Counted from the first letter of the stretch, positions 52,044 through 61,324 are shown. The stretch: DNA of 64,000 bases from UBA1479 sp040216635 (GCA_040216635.1 JAVJOU010000018.1:62001-126000); one strand, 5' to 3'. Numbers and translations: made by a program. The notes: generated by a model from the sequence alone, not told the origin.

Positions 52044-52598
52044 ATGCCGAGAATTCAACCTGTCGTTCATTCCGAAGCCACCGGCGATGCCAAGGCCTTG
52101 CTTGACGGCGTGCAATCTGCATTGGGAATGGTCCCCAATATTTTTGCGACTTTCGTGCACTCACCGAAGGCGCTTGAGGGCTTCCTGGCCCTGAACCAGG
52201 CACTTGGTGGCGGTCAGCTGTCCGGTCCGTTGCGTGAACAGATTGCGCTTACGATTGCCGGGGCCAATACCTGCGATTACTGCGCATCCGCCCATTCTGC
52301 GCTTGGCAAGGGCCAGGGGCTTAGCGGCGAGGAAATGACCGCGAATCTTGGTGGACGTTCGACCGATCTCACGACGCAGGCAGCCCTGACCTTTGTCCGC
52401 AAAGCGGTCGATCAACGCGGCAAAGTCGCCGACACGGATGTGCAGAGCCTACGCGATGCCGGGTTCACCGAAGGCCAGATCGTCGAGATCATATTCCATA
52501 TCGGCGTCAACATCCTGACCAACTACTTCAATCACATCGTTGAAACGGACATCGATTTTCCCGCAGTCAGCGCCACGACCCAAAACGCCGCGGCCTGA
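52044..52598 (+). CDS. AhpD-like carboxymuconolactone decarboxylase family protein
   Basis: 184 residues from ATG 52044 with AAGGAG upstream. It has the AhpD/CMD redox motif C77-x2-C80 with H84 (NTCDYCASAHSALGK), preceded by LREQIALTIAGA. Members act as thiol peroxidases or as electron donors to peroxiredoxins; the family label peroxidase-related enzyme fits. It is divergent from the TetR gene and followed by a strong terminator. The likely inducer is an electrophile or peroxide-type stress, by inference. Confidence 0.9.
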   Translation: MPRIQPVVHSEATGDAKALLDGVQSALGMVPNIFATFVHSPKALEGFLALNQALGGGQLSGPLREQIALTIAGANTCDYCASAHSALGKGQGLSGEEMTANLGGRSTDLTTQAALTFVRKAVDQRGKVADTDVQSLRDAGFTEGQIVEIIFHIGVNILTNYFNHIVETDIDFPAVSATTQNAAA

Positions 52599-52604
52599 AT
52601 GCGG

Positions 52605-52651
52605 CGGGGCGGCGCGCGATCTGCCACCCAATGCGCCGCCCCGTTCTTTTT
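52605..52651 (+). terminator. strong Rho-independent terminator after the AhpD-like gene
   Basis: CGGGGCGGCGC (52605-52615) pairs perfectly with GCGCCGCCCCG (52633-52643), an 11-bp stem, followed at once by TTCTTTTT. It separates the AhpD-like gene from the cytochrome P460 gene. Confidence 0.85.
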
Positions 52652-52675
52652 ACTTGCTTTGGAGACCCCTTGAAG

Positions 52676-53281
52676 ATGATCAACAGAAATCGGCATGAGG
52701 AGGCCGTGCGGCGGCTGATTCTTATCGCTGCGGCGTCCGCACTGACCTTTGTTCTGGCACTTGCCATCGATACGGCGTTTGCCTCGATGAATCGGGAAAA
52801 GTTCGCCGAAGGCGTCGTTCGGGCTGATGGCAGCCTTCGTGTTCCCGACGATTTCCGTGAAACCTATGCCTACCTTGGATCCTGGGCCGTGGCCGACGAT
52901 GTGGATACCAACGGAAGTATTGGCCTGCATGTGGTTTATGCGCAGCGTTTCGCTGTTCGTGCCCATCAACAGACCGGAAAATTTCCCGACGGCACGGTGC
53001 TGGTAAAAGAACTGTTCAACGGAAAATCCGAAGACCTGACGACCGGACGGGCAACCAGTGCGAACGGCGTTGCCGGTTATTTCGTGATGGTCAAAGATAC
53101 CAAGGGCCGCTTTCCCGAAAACCCCCTGTGGGGTGACGGCTGGGGTTGGTCGTTTTTCGAGGCCGGAAGCCCCGAAAAGGCGGTTACAAAAGACTATACC
53201 GGCGAATGTCTGGCTTGCCATGAACCGGCGCGTCAGACAGACCTGGTTTACGATTACGCCTATCCGGTTCTGCAAAAATAA
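52676..53281 (+). CDS. cytochrome P460 family protein
   Basis: 201 residues from ATG 52676. A signal or anchor segment (about 11-37, RRLILIAAASALTFVLALAI) exports it to the periplasm. The P460 fold ends with the c-type haem site C178-L-A-C181-H182 (GECLACHEPA). Classical P460 enzymes oxidise hydroxylamine or detoxify NO and need a lysine cross-link to the haem; many relatives are beta-sheet cytochromes of unknown use. It follows the AhpD-like gene but is insulated from it by a terminator. Confidence 0.88.
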   Translation: MINRNRHEEAVRRLILIAAASALTFVLALAIDTAFASMNREKFAEGVVRADGSLRVPDDFRETYAYLGSWAVADDVDTNGSIGLHVVYAQRFAVRAHQQTGKFPDGTVLVKELFNGKSEDLTTGRATSANGVAGYFVMVKDTKGRFPENPLWGDGWGWSFFEAGSPEKAVTKDYTGECLACHEPARQTDLVYDYAYPVLQK

Positions 53282-53301
53282 ATATCCCCGAAAACGGCAT
53301 G

Positions 53302-53333
53302 CCGGCTGCGCTCAAGCGGCCGGTATTTCGTTT
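53302..53333 (+). terminator. Rho-independent terminator after cytochrome P460
   Basis: CCGGCTGC-GCTCAA-GCGGCCGG, an 8-bp stem with one G-U pair, followed by TATTTCGTTT. Confidence 0.7.
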
Positions 53334-53502
53334 CAATCACAGGCAGTCTTTCGAAAAAAAACGTGGGTTTTCAGCACATACGGATACCCACCCGATCCTA
53401 TACTTTCGGTGAATGGTTTGCCTGCGCGCGATTTGCGACAAAAGGGGCGGACAACCACGGTCCTCAAAACATCCGTTAAGGAAGATAAGGGCACGCGATC
53501 AC

Positions 53503-53733
53503 ATGAAACGTCAGCACCTCGTTTACGTATCCACGAACGATCCGGATTATTTCGTCATCACGCCAACGCATCTGGCCCATCAGGCCCATGTGGATTTTTA
53601 TTGGAGTGCATCGGACGACCAGCTGACCCTGGTCCCCCGGGAACGGACGAAACAGATTCTGGAACGCATTGAGAAGTGGGATTCCGCCGAAGCACCAATC
53701 GACGCGTGCGGACCTTGTTGCCATGCCGCGTAG
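53503..53733 (+). CDS. small cysteine-tailed protein, unknown function
   Basis: 76 residues from ATG 53503. It starts KRQHLVYVSTNDPDYFVITP, has a charged helix (RERTKQILERIEKW), and ends DACGPCCHAA, a Cys-x2-Cys-Cys-His cluster that could bind metal. The following gene starts 11 bases before its stop, so the two are probably translated together. I know no family for it; small size keeps confidence moderate. Confidence 0.55.
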   Translation: MKRQHLVYVSTNDPDYFVITPTHLAHQAHVDFYWSASDDQLTLVPRERTKQILERIEKWDSAEAPIDACGPCCHAA

Positions 53734-54301
53734 AAATTCCACGCGACGTGCACGACTGGCGCCTTTTCGGCACAAGCACCCCAGACACCGGGACAAACAA
53801 AAAACCGGCCTGATCAAAGGTCTGATGCTGGCCGGCGGGGCGACGGCGGTTCTCATGGTCAGTTTCGTGACCGTGGGCATGGCGCTGGAAGTCGGCCCCG
53901 CGGGGCTGATCGCGCAGTTCTCATCCAAGGACGAGCCGCGGACCGTGGTCACGGCACCGATCGCGGTTGATCTGAGCGGCTACAGCATCGACCCCGGAAA
54001 ACGGGACAAATATGTCTACGTGACCGTTGCCATGAAGGTGCCGGGGTCCAGCCAGGAACAGGATGTCTGCCGCATGATGCCGCGCCTTCGGGCCGTGGTC
54101 GTCCATGAGGTCGGCGACAAGATGCGCTTGCAGGCGGATACCGGCGGAGCGGTGGCCCCGGCGCTTATTGATTTTGCCCGCACGCGCATTACGGAAGCAT
54201 TGAACACGGATGTGGGCAATGAATTCGGCATGCTGGTGCAAACCGATTGGCGGGCGGCTCCCAACCCCAGCTGTCCGCGCGAACCGGACGAGGACTTCTA
54301 G
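53723..54301 (+). CDS. single-pass membrane protein, unknown function (FliL-like shape)
   Basis: 192 residues from ATG 53723. A very basic N-terminus (RRNSTRRARLAPFRHKHPRH) is followed by one membrane helix (about 33-56, GLMLAGGATAVLMVSFVTVG) and a C-terminal domain with the strand KYVYVTVAMKVPGSSQEQDV, giving an N-in, C-out topology like that of FliL or other stomatin-like partners. Sequence similarity to a named family is not evident to me. It overlaps the small Cys-tailed gene by 11 bases. Confidence 0.65.
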   Translation: MPRRNSTRRARLAPFRHKHPRHRDKQKTGLIKGLMLAGGATAVLMVSFVTVGMALEVGPAGLIAQFSSKDEPRTVVTAPIAVDLSGYSIDPGKRDKYVYVTVAMKVPGSSQEQDVCRMMPRLRAVVVHEVGDKMRLQADTGGAVAPALIDFARTRITEALNTDVGNEFGMLVQTDWRAAPNPSCPREPDEDF

Positions 54302-54377
54302 CGGCCTGCTTGCCCATTGGGATTTGCCGTGGTAGCTGTCATGGCCCTGCCTATGACGATCCGGAGCCCGTTCTTCC

Positions 54378-55430
54378 GTGGCCTTTCAACCAGATTATGC
54401 CTTCGACGGTGAACCTCCCATCGGTGAGACTTGGGAAGTCGCCCCCGGCGTGCGCTGGTTGCGCATGCCGCTTCCGTTCAAGCTGGACCACATAAATCTT
54501 TGGATGCTGGAAGACGGTGACGGTTGGACCATCGTCGACACGGGCATCAACACGGAAGAAACCCGGGAAGCCTGGGAAAGCGTATTCGTCAATACCCTTG
54601 ACGGAAAACCGGTCAAACGGGTCATCGTCACGCATTTCCACCCCGATCATGTGGGTTTGGCCGGCTGGCTGACGACGAAATTCAATGTGCCGCTGTGGAT
54701 GCCCTATACGGAATGGTCCACGGGGCGGATGCTCAGTTTCGAAACCGGGCAGACGGCGGGGGATGTCTTTCACACCTTCTACAAGGCAGCGGGTTTCACC
54801 GGTGAGCGTCTGGCGCAGGTCGACCGGCGCGTCGGCCGGTACGGCGGCAACATTTCCCCCATACCGGCCGCGATCCGGCGGATCGGTCATGGCGATGCCA
54901 TCGCCATCGGCGGGCATTCCTGGCGGGTGATCGAAGGCAACGGTCATTCCCCGGAACATGCCTGTCTGTATTGTCCGGACCTGGGGGTGCTGATTTCCGG
55001 GGATCAAATCCTGCCCAAAATCAGCCCCAACGTTTCCGTCTGGCCGCAAGAACCCGAAGGCGATCCGCTGGCGCGCTTTTTGTCGTCGCTTGAGCGGTTT
55101 CGCGGGTTGCCGGCGGACACTTTGGTGCTGCCGTCTCATAACTGGCCTTTCCGCGGGTTGCTTGAGCGCCTGGACGATCTGGCGGACCACCATGTGGAAC
55201 GCCTGGACGAAGCCCAGGCCGCCTGTGCGGACCGTGACGCGGTCGGCGGAGCGACGGCGGTCGATGTTCTTGAGCATCTTTTCAAACGCGAACTCGATAC
55301 CCATCAAATGTTTTTCGCGATCGGCGAAAGCCTGGCCCATCTGCATCACCTGATGACGCAGGGGCGGGTGCGGCGTGAAACCGATGCGCTTGGGGTTTAT
55401 CGCTTCCGGGTTTCCGCTGGAGGCGCTTAA
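54378..55430 (+). CDS. MBL-fold metallo-hydrolase
   Basis: 350 residues from GTG 54378. The metallo-beta-lactamase motif HFHPDHVG is at about 79-86, with later histidines in EGNGHSPEHACLY and SHNWPFRG; the LDHINLWMLEDGDGWTIVDTG start is typical. A C-terminal helical part like that of LACTB2/RNase-Z-like hydrolases follows. Its substrate could be a thioester, lactone or nucleic acid. The BKACE gene follows after 31 bases, so the two may share a transcript. Confidence 0.88.
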   Translation: MAFQPDYAFDGEPPIGETWEVAPGVRWLRMPLPFKLDHINLWMLEDGDGWTIVDTGINTEETREAWESVFVNTLDGKPVKRVIVTHFHPDHVGLAGWLTTKFNVPLWMPYTEWSTGRMLSFETGQTAGDVFHTFYKAAGFTGERLAQVDRRVGRYGGNISPIPAAIRRIGHGDAIAIGGHSWRVIEGNGHSPEHACLYCPDLGVLISGDQILPKISPNVSVWPQEPEGDPLARFLSSLERFRGLPADTLVLPSHNWPFRGLLERLDDLADHHVERLDEAQAACADRDAVGGATAVDVLEHLFKRELDTHQMFFAIGESLAHLHHLMTQGRVRRETDALGVYRFRVSAGGA

Positions 55431-55461
55431 AGTAACAACACCATCAATGGGAGGATCGGCC

Positions 55462-56343
55462 ATGAGCCAAAAAACCATCATTACCTGTGCTGTCACAGGA
55501 TCGGCGCCAACGCCTGCGAAAACAAAGGCAACGCCGGTAACACCGGAACAGATCGCGCAATCATCCTTGGAAGCGGCTTCCGCCGGAGCCGCGGTTTGCC
55601 ATATTCACGTGCGCGATCCGGAAACCGGCAAGCCGAGCATGGAATTCGAGTACTATAAGGAAGTGACCGAGCGCATCCGCGATGCCGGTTCCAACATGAT
55701 CATCAACCTGACGACCGGTCCCGGCGCGCGCTATATGCCAAGCGACGACGACCCGCTTGTGCCGGCCGAAGGGACGGAATATTTCGGCCCGGCGACACGA
55801 ACCGCCCATGTGGAGGCGCTGAAGCCCGAGATTTGTTCGCTTGACGTGGCAACCATGAACTTCGGCGAACGGGCCTTCATGAACGTGCCGCGCCATATGC
55901 GGATCATGGCCGACAGCATCAAAGCGGCGGGCGTCAAACCGGAACTGGAAGTCTTCGATACGGGCCATATCGAGCTGTGCAAGCAGCTTATCAAGGAAGG
56001 CCATATCGACGCACCGCCCTATTTCCAGCTGTGCCTGGGGATTTCATACGGCGCCACGGCAACCCCGGAAGCGATGATGCATATGCGCGACCGCCTGCCC
56101 GAAGGTGCACCCTGGTCGGCGTTCGGCATTTCGCGTCAGCAATTCCCGATGGTCGCGCAGGCCGTCCTGTTGGGCGGGAATGTGCGTGTGGGATTGGAAG
56201 ACAATATTTATTTAGGGCCGGGCGAACTGGCACCCTCGAACGCGGCCTTGGTCGAACGGGCCGCGACGATTATCGAAAACCTTGGATCTTCGGTGGCGAC
56301 ACCGGACGAGGCACGTGCCGTCCTGGGCCTGGGCAATCACTAG
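55462..56343 (+). CDS. BKACE family beta-keto acid cleavage enzyme
   Basis: 293 residues from ATG 55462 with GGGAGGA upstream. It is a TIM barrel of the 3-keto-5-aminohexanoate cleavage enzyme (DUF849) family: VCHIHVRDPETGKPSMEF holds zinc-binding histidines, INLTTGPG and GNVRVGLEDNIYL (the glutamate) are also conserved. It condenses a beta-keto acid with acetyl-CoA, releasing acetoacetate and a CoA ester, in lysine, carnitine or other catabolism. The substrate cannot be chosen by sequence alone. Confidence 0.92.
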   Translation: MSQKTIITCAVTGSAPTPAKTKATPVTPEQIAQSSLEAASAGAAVCHIHVRDPETGKPSMEFEYYKEVTERIRDAGSNMIINLTTGPGARYMPSDDDPLVPAEGTEYFGPATRTAHVEALKPEICSLDVATMNFGERAFMNVPRHMRIMADSIKAAGVKPELEVFDTGHIELCKQLIKEGHIDAPPYFQLCLGISYGATATPEAMMHMRDRLPEGAPWSAFGISRQQFPMVAQAVLLGGNVRVGLEDNIYLGPGELAPSNAALVERAATIIENLGSSVATPDEARAVLGLGNH

Positions 56344-56383
56344 ACGGGAATCCCGCCACAGACTGTCCTTAACGTGATGCGTG

Positions 56384-56406
56384 GGGGGCCGGCAATGCCG
56401 GGCCCC
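56384..56406. terminator. hairpin between convergent BKACE and ArsR genes
   Basis: GGGGGCCGGC-AAT-GCCGGGCCCC, a 9-bp stem with one mismatch, between the stops at 56343 and 56423. There is no long T-run on either strand. Confidence 0.4.
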
Positions 56407-56422
56407 TCTGCGCGATCTTCCG

Positions 56423-56740
56423 TTAGACGGCGATCCGGGCTTCTTCGACGACCGGATACAGGCTGGCGAGAGAATCGAGGATCGTCAGTGCTTCATCGCC
56501 CCGCAGGGAATAGTAGATCGTCTGGGCATCGCGGCGGGTTTTGACCACGCCGTCATGGCGAAGACGCGCCAGGTGCTGGGAAAGTGCGGACTGCGACAGG
56601 CCGACGATTTCTTCCAATTCACCCACGCATTTTTCACCACGGGCCAGATGGCAAAGAACCAGAAGGCGGTGCGGATTGCTCATGGCCTTCAAAAGGGCGC
56701 TGGCCTGTTCATAGTTTTGTTCAACAGTGTACGTAGACAT
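56423..56740 (-). CDS. ArsR/SmtB-family regulator, HlyU-like
   Basis: 105 residues. Winged helix: AMSNPHRLLVLCHLARGEKC, VGELEEIVGLSQSALSQHLA and HDGVVKTRRDAQTIYYSL. The sequence resembles HlyU and the SqrR/BigR group, which sense sulfane sulfur or redox signals by cysteines. Only the N-terminal cysteines (C30 and C38) are present, and the second cysteine in the last helix of that group is missing, so sensing would differ. It lies downstream of the RND efflux genes on the same strand, separated by 188 bases with an inverted repeat. Confidence 0.85.
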   Translation of the reverse strand: MSTYTVEQNYEQASALLKAMSNPHRLLVLCHLARGEKCVGELEEIVGLSQSALSQHLARLRHDGVVKTRRDAQTIYYSLRGDEALTILDSLASLYPVVEEARIAV

Positions 56741-56834
56741 GACGGTTGTTGTTATCCTTGTTGTTGTTGATGGTTACTGCGCCGGTTCACCAATTCGACG
56801 GATATCGGCTGTTTGATCTTCCGTTTATATAAGC

Positions 56835-56862
56835 AAGTCCGACCCGGAAAAAAATCGGACTT
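56835..56862. promoter_or_regulatory. 8-bp inverted repeat upstream of the ArsR gene
   Basis: AAGTCCGA (56835-56842) and TCGGACTT (56855-56862) flank CCCGGAAAAAAA. TTATATAA lies just beside it. It may be the operator of the ArsR gene; as an RNA hairpin it lacks a following T-run. GTT-rich repeats (56744-56771) lie between it and the gene. Confidence 0.4.
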
Positions 56863-56928
56863 AAGGCCAGGGTGCCCCCATACTTTTGATTAGAACACCC
56901 AATCTCACCTCATACCCGGCATTAACGA

Positions 56929-59900
56929 TCATTCTGCGGCCTGTGCATCTGCCGACGCGGCCTCGGATGGGCGTCCCGTGGGCGTTTTTCGCCGTTTTTC
57001 GCCGGCACCGACCACTAATGTCAGCAGCGGCGGGATGATCGCAAGGGTCAAAATGGCCGATAATGATAGGCCACCCAGCACGACCGAGCCCAATCCGCGG
57101 TACAATTCGGAGCCCGCACCGGGAAAAACCACAAGCGGCATCATGCCGAATACGCTGGTCAGCGTGGACATGAAGATGGGGCGGATGCGGTTGCTGGTCG
57201 CTTCGCGGATCGCTTCGGCGGGGGGCATGCCGTCTTCGCGCATATGGACCAGGGTCTGGTGAACCAGCAGGATCGCGTTGTTGACCACGATGCCGATCAG
57301 GATCACGAAGCCCAGCAGCGTCAGCATGTCCAGCGGCTGGAACGTGAACAGGTTCAACAGCGACAGACCGACCACGCCGCCCGCGGTGGCGAGCGGCACC
57401 GACAGCATGATGATCAGCGGATAAAGGAAGCTTTCGAACAGCACCGCCATGACCAGATAGACGATGATCACGGCGATCCCCAGGTCCAGTTTCATGGCTT
57501 CCCAGGTTTGGTGCAGTTTGTCGGCCGTGCCGGTAATACGCAGCGACATACCGGGCGGCAGGCCTTCGGCGTACATGGGATCGATGACCTTGGTTTTGAT
57601 GATGTCCAGCGCCTGTTCCAGCGGCACGTCATCTCGCGGCAGGATCGACAGCGTCACGGTGCGCTGGCGTTCGAAATGGTTGATCTGGGTCGGACCCGTC
57701 GTCATTTGGATGTCGGCCAGCGACGAGGCGGGAATGATCAGACCGGCTGAAGTCACAACGGGAAGATTGTTGATCCCCTGGGTTTCCGTGACCTGATTGA
57801 GCGGTCCCTTGAGCATCAGATCGACCAATTTGTTGCCGACGGTGATTTCGGCAATGCGCAGGCCGTCATTGAAGGCATCGATCGTGTCGGACAACTGCCG
57901 GGCGGTGACGCCGTTGTCGGCCAATTTGACCCGATTGGGGCGAATGCGCAGTTCCGGCGCACCGAGCACCAGTTCCGGTTGGGGGCGCACCTGGTTGCCT
58001 TCACTGCGTGGAAATTCGCCGGACACTTTGACAAATGCCTTCAGCGCGGTTTCCATCAGGGGTTCCAGCTCGGGCCCCAGGATGTTCAATTCAATGGCGC
58101 GGGTACCGGTAACACCGCGCCCGAACAGGGAGCGTTGGGTGATCTGTCCGAGCGTTCCGGGTTCCTTGAAGGCGGCTTCACTGAGTACTGGGATCAGGTC
58201 TTTCACCCGCGACGGGTCATGGGCGGCGGCGCCCAGGATGGTGCGGCCGCGGAAGGTCACGAAGAAGAACCGGTTCAGTTTGGGGCGGCCCTGGGCATCC
58301 GGTTCGGGGCCCGAGACCGATGCCAGAAGGGGGAAGACCTCTTTTTCATATCCCCGGGCGATCTGTTCCATGGTGTCCAGGTTGTAGCCCGGCGGCGGTA
58401 CGATGAAGCCCAGGATCAGGTTGCGGTTGCCTGAGGGCAGGTATTCCAGCTTGGGCAGCAGCAGCCAAGTCACACCGGAACAAATTCCGCATAGCACGGT
58501 GACGACGGCGATGGAGCGCAGGCGCGACCCGGTGACCCATTTGGTCAGGTTCATGATCGTGCGGACGAACAGGGCCGCGAAATCGTCGACCACGGGCACA
58601 TGCCGTCGCACGATGCTGTCTTGGCCGGGGGATCCAAGAATGCGGTTGGCCAGGGCCGGAATCAGGGTGATCGCCACCAACAGGGAAATCAGCACCGAAA
58701 CCGAAAGAGCAACCGCGATATCGCGGAACAATTGGCCGGCTTCCAGATCCATGACCAGGATCGGAATGAACACCATGACCGTCGTCAGGGCGGAAACCAG
58801 AACGGCGACCCAGACCTGTTTGGCGCCTTGATAGGCGGCTTCGGCCCGGGTTCGGCCTTGTTCCCGGTGGCGGAAGATGTTTTCCAGAACCACGATCGCG
58901 GCATCGACCACCATGCCGACGGCAAAGGCGATGCCGGCCAACGAAATCACGTTGAGGGAGCGGCCCATGGCGGCCATGGCCACGAAGGCACCGATCACGG
59001 AGACGGGGATCGCCATCGAGACGATCAGCGTGGCACCGCCCGATCGCAGGAACAGAAACAGCATAAGTGCTGCCAGGGTGCCGCCGACGATGATGTTCTG
59101 CTGCACCAGATCGATGGACGAATTGATGTAGATGGTTTCGTCATAGACCTGATGCAGGGCCAGGGCTTGCGAAGGCAGGGCGTATTCATTCAGTTCCTTG
59201 ACCGCCTCGCGGATGCCGCGCATGACCTCGATCACATTGGCGCCGCCTTCGCGGACGGCGTTGAAGGCCATGGCCGGCTGACCGTTGAAACGGATGCGTT
59301 CCGTCGGTTTGGAGGTGTCCCAGGCGACGGTTGCGATGTCACCCACGGTGACGCGGGCGAAGCGCCCCGTATCGGGGTCACGGTCGGATCGCAGGATTAC
59401 ACCGGACACATCTTCCAGTTTTTGGAACTTGCCCTCTGTACGCACCACGTAGCGGCGCTTGCCTTCGTCCACATCGCCTGCGGAAACCGATGAATTGGCG
59501 GCCCGCAGTTTGTCGACGACATCGGTTACGGTCAGGCCGTAACGCGCCATGCGGTCCGGTTCGACGAACACCGTCATTTCCTTGCGGGCGGCACCGTACA
59601 GATTAACCCGGGCAACCCCGGCGACACGTTCGATACGGTCCTGGATTACTTCTTCGGCAAAATCGCCAAAGCGGTGAATGTCTTCGTTGTTGCCTTCATT
59701 GCGGACGATCACGAACCAGGCGATTGGATTGTCCTCGGCACTCGCGGTCTGGATGGACGGCTCGTCCGCTTCTTCCGGATAGCTGTTGACCCGGTCCAGT
59801 CGATTGGAGGCCAGCAGCAACGCCTTGTCCATGTTGGTGCCGATGGCGAATTCCAGATTGATGCGTCCGCGACCGTCCTGGGATTCGGAACGGATTTCCT

Positions 59901-60132
59901 CCAGCCCCTCGATGCCTTTCAGAACATCTTCCTGTTCGACGATGATTTCACGTTCGACTTCCGCGGGGGCCGCGCCGGGCCATACGGTCTCGACACTGAT
60001 TACCGGTTTGCGGATATCCGGGGTCAGTTGGATCGGAATCGAATACAGGGCGATCACGCCGAACAGGATCAGCATCAGAACCGCGGCCAGAACGGCGATT
60101 GGACGATGGATGGAAAGGCGGATCAGGTCCAT
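56929..60132 (-). CDS. RND efflux transporter permease
   Basis: 1067 residues from ATG 60132, which has GGAG eight bases upstream. HAE-1/AcrB type: 12 membrane helices in two halves, LIRLSIHRPIAVLAAVLMLI at the N-terminus, the proton-relay motif GMVVDAAIVVLENIFRH in TM4, and porter loops such as PGAAPAEVEREIIVEQEDVL. It forms the inner-membrane pump with the adaptor encoded just upstream (16 bases). No outer-membrane TolC gene is next to it. The substrate is unknown. Confidence 0.95.
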   Translation of the reverse strand: MDLIRLSIHRPIAVLAAVLMLILFGVIALYSIPIQLTPDIRKPVISVETVWPGAAPAEVEREIIVEQEDVLKGIEGLEEIRSESQDGRGRINLEFAIGTNMDKALLLASNRLDRVNSYPEEADEPSIQTASAEDNPIAWFVIVRNEGNNEDIHRFGDFAEEVIQDRIERVAGVARVNLYGAARKEMTVFVEPDRMARYGLTVTDVVDKLRAANSSVSAGDVDEGKRRYVVRTEGKFQKLEDVSGVILRSDRDPDTGRFARVTVGDIATVAWDTSKPTERIRFNGQPAMAFNAVREGGANVIEVMRGIREAVKELNEYALPSQALALHQVYDETIYINSSIDLVQQNIIVGGTLAALMLFLFLRSGGATLIVSMAIPVSVIGAFVAMAAMGRSLNVISLAGIAFAVGMVVDAAIVVLENIFRHREQGRTRAEAAYQGAKQVWVAVLVSALTTVMVFIPILVMDLEAGQLFRDIAVALSVSVLISLLVAITLIPALANRILGSPGQDSIVRRHVPVVDDFAALFVRTIMNLTKWVTGSRLRSIAVVTVLCGICSGVTWLLLPKLEYLPSGNRNLILGFIVPPPGYNLDTMEQIARGYEKEVFPLLASVSGPEPDAQGRPKLNRFFFVTFRGRTILGAAAHDPSRVKDLIPVLSEAAFKEPGTLGQITQRSLFGRGVTGTRAIELNILGPELEPLMETALKAFVKVSGEFPRSEGNQVRPQPELVLGAPELRIRPNRVKLADNGVTARQLSDTIDAFNDGLRIAEITVGNKLVDLMLKGPLNQVTETQGINNLPVVTSAGLIIPASSLADIQMTTGPTQINHFERQRTVTLSILPRDDVPLEQALDIIKTKVIDPMYAEGLPPGMSLRITGTADKLHQTWEAMKLDLGIAVIIVYLVMAVLFESFLYPLIIMLSVPLATAGGVVGLSLLNLFTFQPLDMLTLLGFVILIGIVVNNAILLVHQTLVHMREDGMPPAEAIREATSNRIRPIFMSTLTSVFGMMPLVVFPGAGSELYRGLGSVVLGGLSLSAILTLAIIPPLLTLVVGAGEKRRKTPTGRPSEAASADAQAAE

Positions 60133-60148
60133 TGGAGGGCTCCGGGCC

Positions 60149-61324
60149 TTACGTCTTCGGCTTCGGCGCCGGTGCGGCATCCGCCGCAGGCGTTTTCCCG
60201 TCGGATGGCGGGGCGAAGGTTATGGGCTGCCCTGGGCGAAGGCGTTCGTTTCCGCGTACGACGACCAGGTCACCGGCCGCTAGTCCGCCCAAGACGATCA
60301 GACGGCTTCCGATCGCATCGCCCAGGCGGACCGGACGCACCAAGGCTTTGCCGTCCTGATGCAAAAATACGACCGTTTTGCCCAGACGGTTCAAAACAGC
60401 GTCCTTGTGCACCGTGACGACGGATTCATTACGCGCGGCAGGGACGTTCAAGGTGACGCTTTGATTGGCGGCGATGAGTGGTCCGTCGGGAAGGTTTTGG
60501 GGAGCGAAGCGAACGGTCCGCGTGCGGGTTTGCGGGTTTTCATCCGGCACCACGGCGCGTACGGCAACCATGAATTTTCGGGCCGGTGTTAGGGCCGCCG
60601 TGACCTCTGTCCCCACACTGAGACCGTTGACATTACGTGCGGGAACGTCGGCTTCGATCTCCAACGACCGATCGTTGACCAGGGTTACCAGCGGAGAGCC
60701 CAAATTGACATAGGCCCCGGCTTCCGTATGGCGCTGCGAGACCACGCCGTCATAGGGGGCGACGACATCCGCATAGGAAAGATTGATCTCGGCCAGTCTC
60801 AAACTTGCCTTCGCACTTTCCAATTGGCCGCGCGCGACCGCGATTTCTGCCTTGGCCACGGCCACTTCCTGGCGTTTGTCATCCAGGCGGGCCTGGGAAA
60901 AGGCAGCGGATCTACGCAGGCCTTCAAGGCGGGCGAGCTCCTGGCGGCGCAATTTCAAGGTTTCCTGCGCGGTTTCCAGGGCGGCTTCGAAACGGTTCAG
61001 TTCGGCGGCTTTTAGTTCGCGCTCCCACTGCAGGCTGTCCTTGACCAGAACGGCCAGGACATCACCCTGGGTGACGCGATCGCCCACATCGACTTTGAAG
61101 GCCGCGACCGGGCCGCTGATCCGCGCGGCCACGGGGCCGGACTGCCGGGAAATGAACCGGCCGATCACCGGCACGCTTTGCTGTGAGGTTTCCGCGACGA
61201 CACGGTCGACCACGACCGGCACACCTTCCTGGGCCCGTGCGGGGGCCGTCACAGTCATAAGGGCCAGAAAGAACGATGGAACGATCAATTTCAACAAGGC
61301 GGTGGTCGGCCGGTCTGCGGGCAT
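60149..61324 (-). CDS. RND efflux periplasmic adaptor protein
   Basis: 391 residues from ATG 61324 (AAGGAA upstream). A signal peptide (LIVPSFFLALMTVTAPARA) is followed by an HlyD/AcrA-like chain: lipoyl half (GPVAAFKVDVGDRVTQGDVL), a coiled-coil hairpin (about 105-190), the second lipoyl half (VVAPYDGVVSQRHTEAG), then beta-barrel and membrane-proximal domains. It links the RND pump to an outer-membrane channel. An in-frame upstream start would spoil the signal peptide. Confidence 0.93.
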   Translation of the reverse strand: MPADRPTTALLKLIVPSFFLALMTVTAPARAQEGVPVVVDRVVAETSQQSVPVIGRFISRQSGPVAARISGPVAAFKVDVGDRVTQGDVLAVLVKDSLQWERELKAAELNRFEAALETAQETLKLRRQELARLEGLRRSAAFSQARLDDKRQEVAVAKAEIAVARGQLESAKASLRLAEINLSYADVVAPYDGVVSQRHTEAGAYVNLGSPLVTLVNDRSLEIEADVPARNVNGLSVGTEVTAALTPARKFMVAVRAVVPDENPQTRTRTVRFAPQNLPDGPLIAANQSVTLNVPAARNESVVTVHKDAVLNRLGKTVVFLHQDGKALVRPVRLGDAIGSRLIVLGGLAAGDLVVVRGNERLRPGQPITFAPPSDGKTPAADAAPAPKPKT

